The notes beneath the pieces were generated by a model, which saw nothing but the letters and a program-made list of their open reading frames with translations, made no database searches and was not told the origin of the DNA. The position numbers and the translations under genes are program-made. 64,000 bases of DNA from Echinometra lucunter (lineage: Eukaryota; Echinodermata; Echinoidea; Camarodonta; Echinometridae), in contig CM057152.1 of the NCBI GenBank assembly GCA_029962745.1, positions 25,586,766 through 25,650,765 on the forward strand, read 5' to 3'. Shown here one piece after another: positions 56,501 through 62,500 of this stretch (positions within the stretch are counted from its first letter, which is position 1; each line of letters opens with the position of its first letter).

Positions 56501-59500
56501 AATTAAAAAATGATTGATACCTTCAGCATGTATAAAAGAATGGTTCCACGAGAGAAAATGCCGTACTAGTCTATGGGATTTCGTCTATGCAACTTTTCAC
56601 TGATAACTGAAATAAGCAACAATTTCATAGTACCGTTACATTCGCTGGTGTCTTCAGCTATGTGTAGAAAGCGAACACGGATACGGCGCAGCCAATCATG
56701 GCGCAGCCAATCATTGCGCAATGCAATCGCAGTGAAAGCCAAATAGATCTATGCATTAGCTCTCTCGCACGGTATTTTGTAAGTACAATTACTACAGCTT
56801 ACAACCTAAATAAATAAGTTGTTTATTTTTCTCTGCCGGGATACGGTCTCAATCAATTGATACCAGAACCATAACGGAACCATAACGGAACTTTCCTGGA
56901 ACCGTCTCGGGGCCTGAGACCGCCGGGATTTGATCCCGGACCGGCTGACAACAGTACTTTCAATAGGCGACAACTTTGGCACAGGTGTGTTGTTTTCGTT
57001 ATCGGAAAACCATTTGGTTTTGACTCCCTGTTAAACGAAATTGAAAATAACCGTGATGTTACAGCACTAGTATATTATATTGAGGAAAGGGCAGCACTAA
57101 ACACCTTGATATAAAAAGGCAACTTTTTCATGACAGAAGTTCATACAGCTGCTTTAAATATCACACTAAATATCAGTGTAAAAATTAAATTGATCCTGTT
57201 CTTCAATACCACTCCAAAGATAACATGCCTGTTTTATACGGAATGTGGAAAATAAAACTTATAACTTGAAAAAAAAATGTCTACTGGTAGTTCTTTATAA
57301 ACTTAGCACTGGTCTTACATACATGCATGTACACTGTACATGTTTATAGGCTTTAAAGACTGTGGAGCATTAAGGAAAGTCTACTTTCTAGTGTTGAAAT
57401 TGATTTCCTCCACCCCTGAAAAATGTACAGTAGGAAGCAGAGGTTTAACAAAAGTAAAATTTGGCCTATTTTCATTGATGATTTTGTTCATTCTACTGTC
57501 AGTTATTTTATGAAACTTGGCATATACACGTATCTTCAAGGTCATTACTAAAAGGAACTTATCCTAAATTAAGTATCCAATACAGCACAGAGCTAGGACA
57601 AATAATTTGCTCATCTCTTTTGCTCACTGAAGCATAAGACATCGGATTTCCATGAAACTAAAATCAGACAAACTCCCAAAGAAGACTTGTGATAGTAAAC
57701 CAAAGCTAAGCAATTGAATTTCAGTCCATAATTGAAAAAAGGGCTTTTCCAGTCCCACATGCTCATTGAAGATGAACTTTCAATGAAATGCCATGGGATC
57801 ATTGATGCATTTGTACATCGGTCATATGAACATACCTAAAGCCACAGTGAACTGGCACTTATATAGCTCTGAAATGATGTATTTACAACAGCGCCAACTT
57901 GCGGCTACTCACAACCAGAGACTGTCTTAGAAACATTACGCCCTTCTTGGCTTCGAGTGAATGCCTTAGTCTGAATACTACATATACATTTTTAGAGATA
58001 TGTCTCAAAAATAATGCATTTTTGGAATCCTCAGCTAATTTCCTTCAAGAAAATGTATACTTTTATATACTTTAGTAAAAGTTCTGTAAATATTGGGTGT
58101 TTGAGTGAAAAGATGCATGATTTCTTTGCAAAAACACATGTACGGTAACACAAAACTGGCCCAGTTCAAAACGCATGGCCAGGTATTATTTGCAATTTAA
58201 GTCAGAAACACCCTTCAAAAACATGAATTCCTTCGCATTAGATCAAATTTAGTATGCAAAAGATGTCAAAACTGCATTTTTTTTTTGTTGCAGTTTTCAC
58301 CCTGTGCTCACTCAACCATGAAATTTGGCGCACAAGTCATTTGGTATGTTAGGGAGCACACAGAACATATGTTGCATGCCTTTTAACACTGAAAAATTGA
58401 AATTTGTTCCAATATCATTGAATCAGAATTATGACATGAGCCTTGTGAATTTTAAAAAGTGACCATTTTGAATTTAAGGCATGTTCACTGAAGCATGACT
58501 GAAGGATTTGCCCTGAAAATGAAATGTAGCTGAAAAGTACAGCTACATGTACATGCCTCTGTTCTCAGATTCCCTCAAAGGTTCCTGATTTAAAAATTAC
58601 GGAATTGTTTTAGGGAGAATTTATTTTTTGTTTTATATTTAATAGTTTAAATACAGTGATACCAAAACTAACAAATCTTTGATTTTAATCATGAATACTG
58701 GCTCTGCAACATTTGACCTCTGACCTACTAAACCACCATTTTAATCAATTTGTCTTATATGATGATGCATACCAGCACCAAGTTTGAAGTTCATGCATTG
58801 TTCCTCAAATGTTAACGAGGCAAAACCTGATTGGATATTAACCTCTACGAGCTTTGACCTAAGTATCCCAAAATCTAATCAGATTGTCTTCTTATAGTCA
58901 TCTACAAACCAACATCAAGTTTGAAGTTTCTATCTCAAACCCGTTTCTTGAGATATCGCTTTAACAAAAAGGCATAAAAACCTGCATATTTCATACCTTG
59001 CTCATCTTCTGTGATGATAATCTGCTTAAAACACATGCTGTCCTGTTCCTTCTCACTCCTTTCAAGTAGTTTCTTTAAAAAAAAAAAGAAGGGATGGATA
59101 AAATTAAACAAAAAAGAAGCAGAAGAAGAAGAAAAAAAAAACACCACCATCACTACCATCGAAACAAAATACTGATCATACACGACAATCATATCATCCA
59201 GAAGCATACAATTCTGTTTCAGATCAAAAATGGTGTACATGTATCTTCCAAAATGGCCACTTTCAAGCTGCAGAGCCAAATTTAAAAGAGCAAACTCCAA
59301 AATTGCTACCTTGGGTAGTATAACAAAGTTTACGACAAATCTGCTCAGATTTTGTGGCTCAGTACATGTATATAGACAAGTGGGCCACTTTTGCTGGAAC
59401 AAATTGTACATGCATATTTTGAATGAAAAAGAATTTCACAAAGTTTCCCTAAATTCCAATCATTTTCATGCCTAAGCTGAAAGAGATAGAATGTAACAAA

Positions 59501-62500
59501 ATTGCTATCTCACTTACTATAATTCAATGTCTTTTGGTTTTATGCGAGTAGAACATGACACTTTCTGTTAACAATGGAAGGTCTAAAGTAATGAATGCTG
59601 GGATTATTTTACCACCGAGAGATAATTTTGATTTAATGTGGGGTGTACTAGTCCGCATGACTTCCACTTTTAGCATCAGCAATATGAAGCCACCAAATTT
59701 TGTTTTTAAAATTCATGAAGAACTAGATGAATCCTCGACCATGCACAGTTAAAATTCAAGCCTCTGCTCTTGCCAGATCAGAAATATAGGGCATTCATGT
59801 TGATTTTTTTCATTTTGATTGAAAATCTAATAAATTATTTTATCACTCTGAAGAAATTAGCTAAAATACTATTGTTACTACTTTGAATATATGAAATGAC
59901 TGTAAAGAATATGTGTACACTATTATCACTTTTGATTATGGGAAATGTATAACAAAATTGGAAAAAAGAGAACTTTCTATTCAAATGACAGTGTTTCAGC
60001 CACGTTTGAAGTTGATCCGTCAATACAAATGGTTTATAAGTTATCGGGAGAACGAGCAATTTTCATAGCATACAATAACATCTACATGTATGACCTTTGA
60101 CCTTTGACTTTGTGACCCCCAAATCTATTCTCTCATTCTCCCTCCCATTTGTATACATGAGCCAAGTTTGAAGTTGATCCATCACAGGGTTCTTAAGTTA
60201 TAGCGAGAACGAGCCATTTTCATACGTATGACATGTCCTTTGACCTTTGACCTCATGACCCCAAATCTAATAAGATCATTGTGCCTCCCATATGCATATA
60301 TGATCAAAGTTTGAATTTGATATGTCAAATGGTTTTTAAGTTACTGTGAGAACGAGCCATTTTCATGTATATAATGACCTCTATGACCTTTGACCTCATG
60401 ACCCCAAAATCTATTCAGATCAATGTCCCTCCCATATGCAAACATGAGCAAAGTTTTAAGCTAATCTGTCACATGGTTCTTAAGTTATCACGAGAACGAA
60501 AGGAGGAACGGATGGACGGACGGACAACCCGAAAATATAATGCCTCCGGAACCAACCTTCAGTGGGCGGATGCATAAAAAGTATGGTTAACAATTATCCG
60601 TTAACTCTTTCAGCACATCCACATAATTATAACAAGTCATGATAATCATCTTCATCATAAGATATTTCACTTTTTCAATATTTTCTGGAGATTTGTTTGA
60701 CCGTCGTTATTGTTCATTTCTAATAATGCAATCTCTCATTACAAATGATTTTTTTTATAACCAATATAAACAATTTCTGTAAAACACCTGTCACATCCAA
60801 ATCAAATTTAGAGACAAATCCTCGTCAAACTCTGTTGCATACATGCTTTAAATCTGATTTTCACTTGTTAATAGTCAGTCTTTCTTACTGATCACAAATC
60901 ATGTGAATGAGAAAGAATCTACCCTAGCTACATTTTCCTATAAGGACATTTTTGAAACAATAGTGTTTCATATGCTACACGTTAACAAAGAATATTTTTT
61001 TTCTTTGTTATGAATAATTCAATAACTTGACCATATTATATAAACTATTTAAAATACATATATACACTACCTAAGTAAGCAAACAAAACAAAAGAAGAAG
61101 TAAGTAAACAAAATAAATGTAATATAGGTTTTCCCGTCCAATTTCACACTTAGTGCATGCAAGAGTAAAATAGTTCATTCAATTTCGCTATAGGGCAACC
61201 AAAAATTCAAACTGGTCATTCGAAATTGCCATAGGGCAGCCAAAAATGCATAATGGGCATTCAGATTCGCCATAGAGCAATCAAAAGTATAAAAACATCA
61301 TTCAGATTTGCCATAGTGCATTTAAGTTAGCATGGAAGGACACGTGACTGAAGATAGAGCATGCAATTTCGCCATAGGCTATTCATGTTAATAACTAGTG
61401 CAGTATATATACAATATGAAAGAAGAAAATCATGATATTGCATACATGCTATGATTTATGTCTCTAGTCAATGCATATAATTGAAGAGATGGTGCAAATG
61501 ACCACAAGAAAATATGTACATTATGAAAGAAAATCATGATATTGTATACATGCTATGATTTATGTCTCTAGTCAATGCATATAATTGAAGAGATGGTGCA
61601 AATGACCACAAGAAAATGTACATTATAAAAGACTAGATGAATCCTCGACTGCGCGCGGTCAAAATTTATGCCTCCGCCATTGCCAGGTCAGAAATATATG
61701 GCACGTTCATGGTGATTTTTTTTTAAAATTTTCATGTATACAATGACAACTTTGACCTTGACCTTTGACCTTGTGACCCCCAAATCTAATGACACCAACA
61801 TGAGACCTTCCACATTCATACATGAGCCAAGTTTGAAGTTGAACCGTCACAGAATTAAGTTATTGCAAGAACAAGCGATTTTCATGTATATAATGACCTC
61901 TATGACCTTTGACCTTTGACCTCGAGACCCAAAAATCTAATCAGATCATTGCCCCTCCCATATGCATACATGAACCAAGTTTGAAGCTGATCCGTCAAAT
62001 GGTTGAGTTATTGCGAGAACGAACCATTTCTACATGTATGTCCATGACCTCTATGACCTTTGACCTTGAGACTCAAAAATCTAATCAGATCATTAAACCT
62101 CCCATATGCATACATGAACCAAGTTTGAAGCTGATCTGTCAAATGGTTGTTGAGTTATCGCGGGAATGAACCATTTTTATGAACATAATGACCTCTACGA
62201 CCTTTGACCTTTGACCTTGAGACCTCAAAATCTACTCAGATCATTGTCCCTTCCATATCCGTACATGAGCCAAGTTTGAAGTTGATCCGTCAAACGGTTC
62301 TTAAGTTATCGCGAGAACGAAAACGGGACGGACGGACGGACGATCCGAAAACATAATGCCTCCGGCAACCACCTGCGGTGGGCGGAGGCATAAAAATCAT
62401 ATTGTATACATGCTATGGTTTATGTCTCTAGTCAATGCATATAATTGAAGAAATGGTGCAAATGACCACAAGAAAATGAACATTATGAAAGAAAATCATG

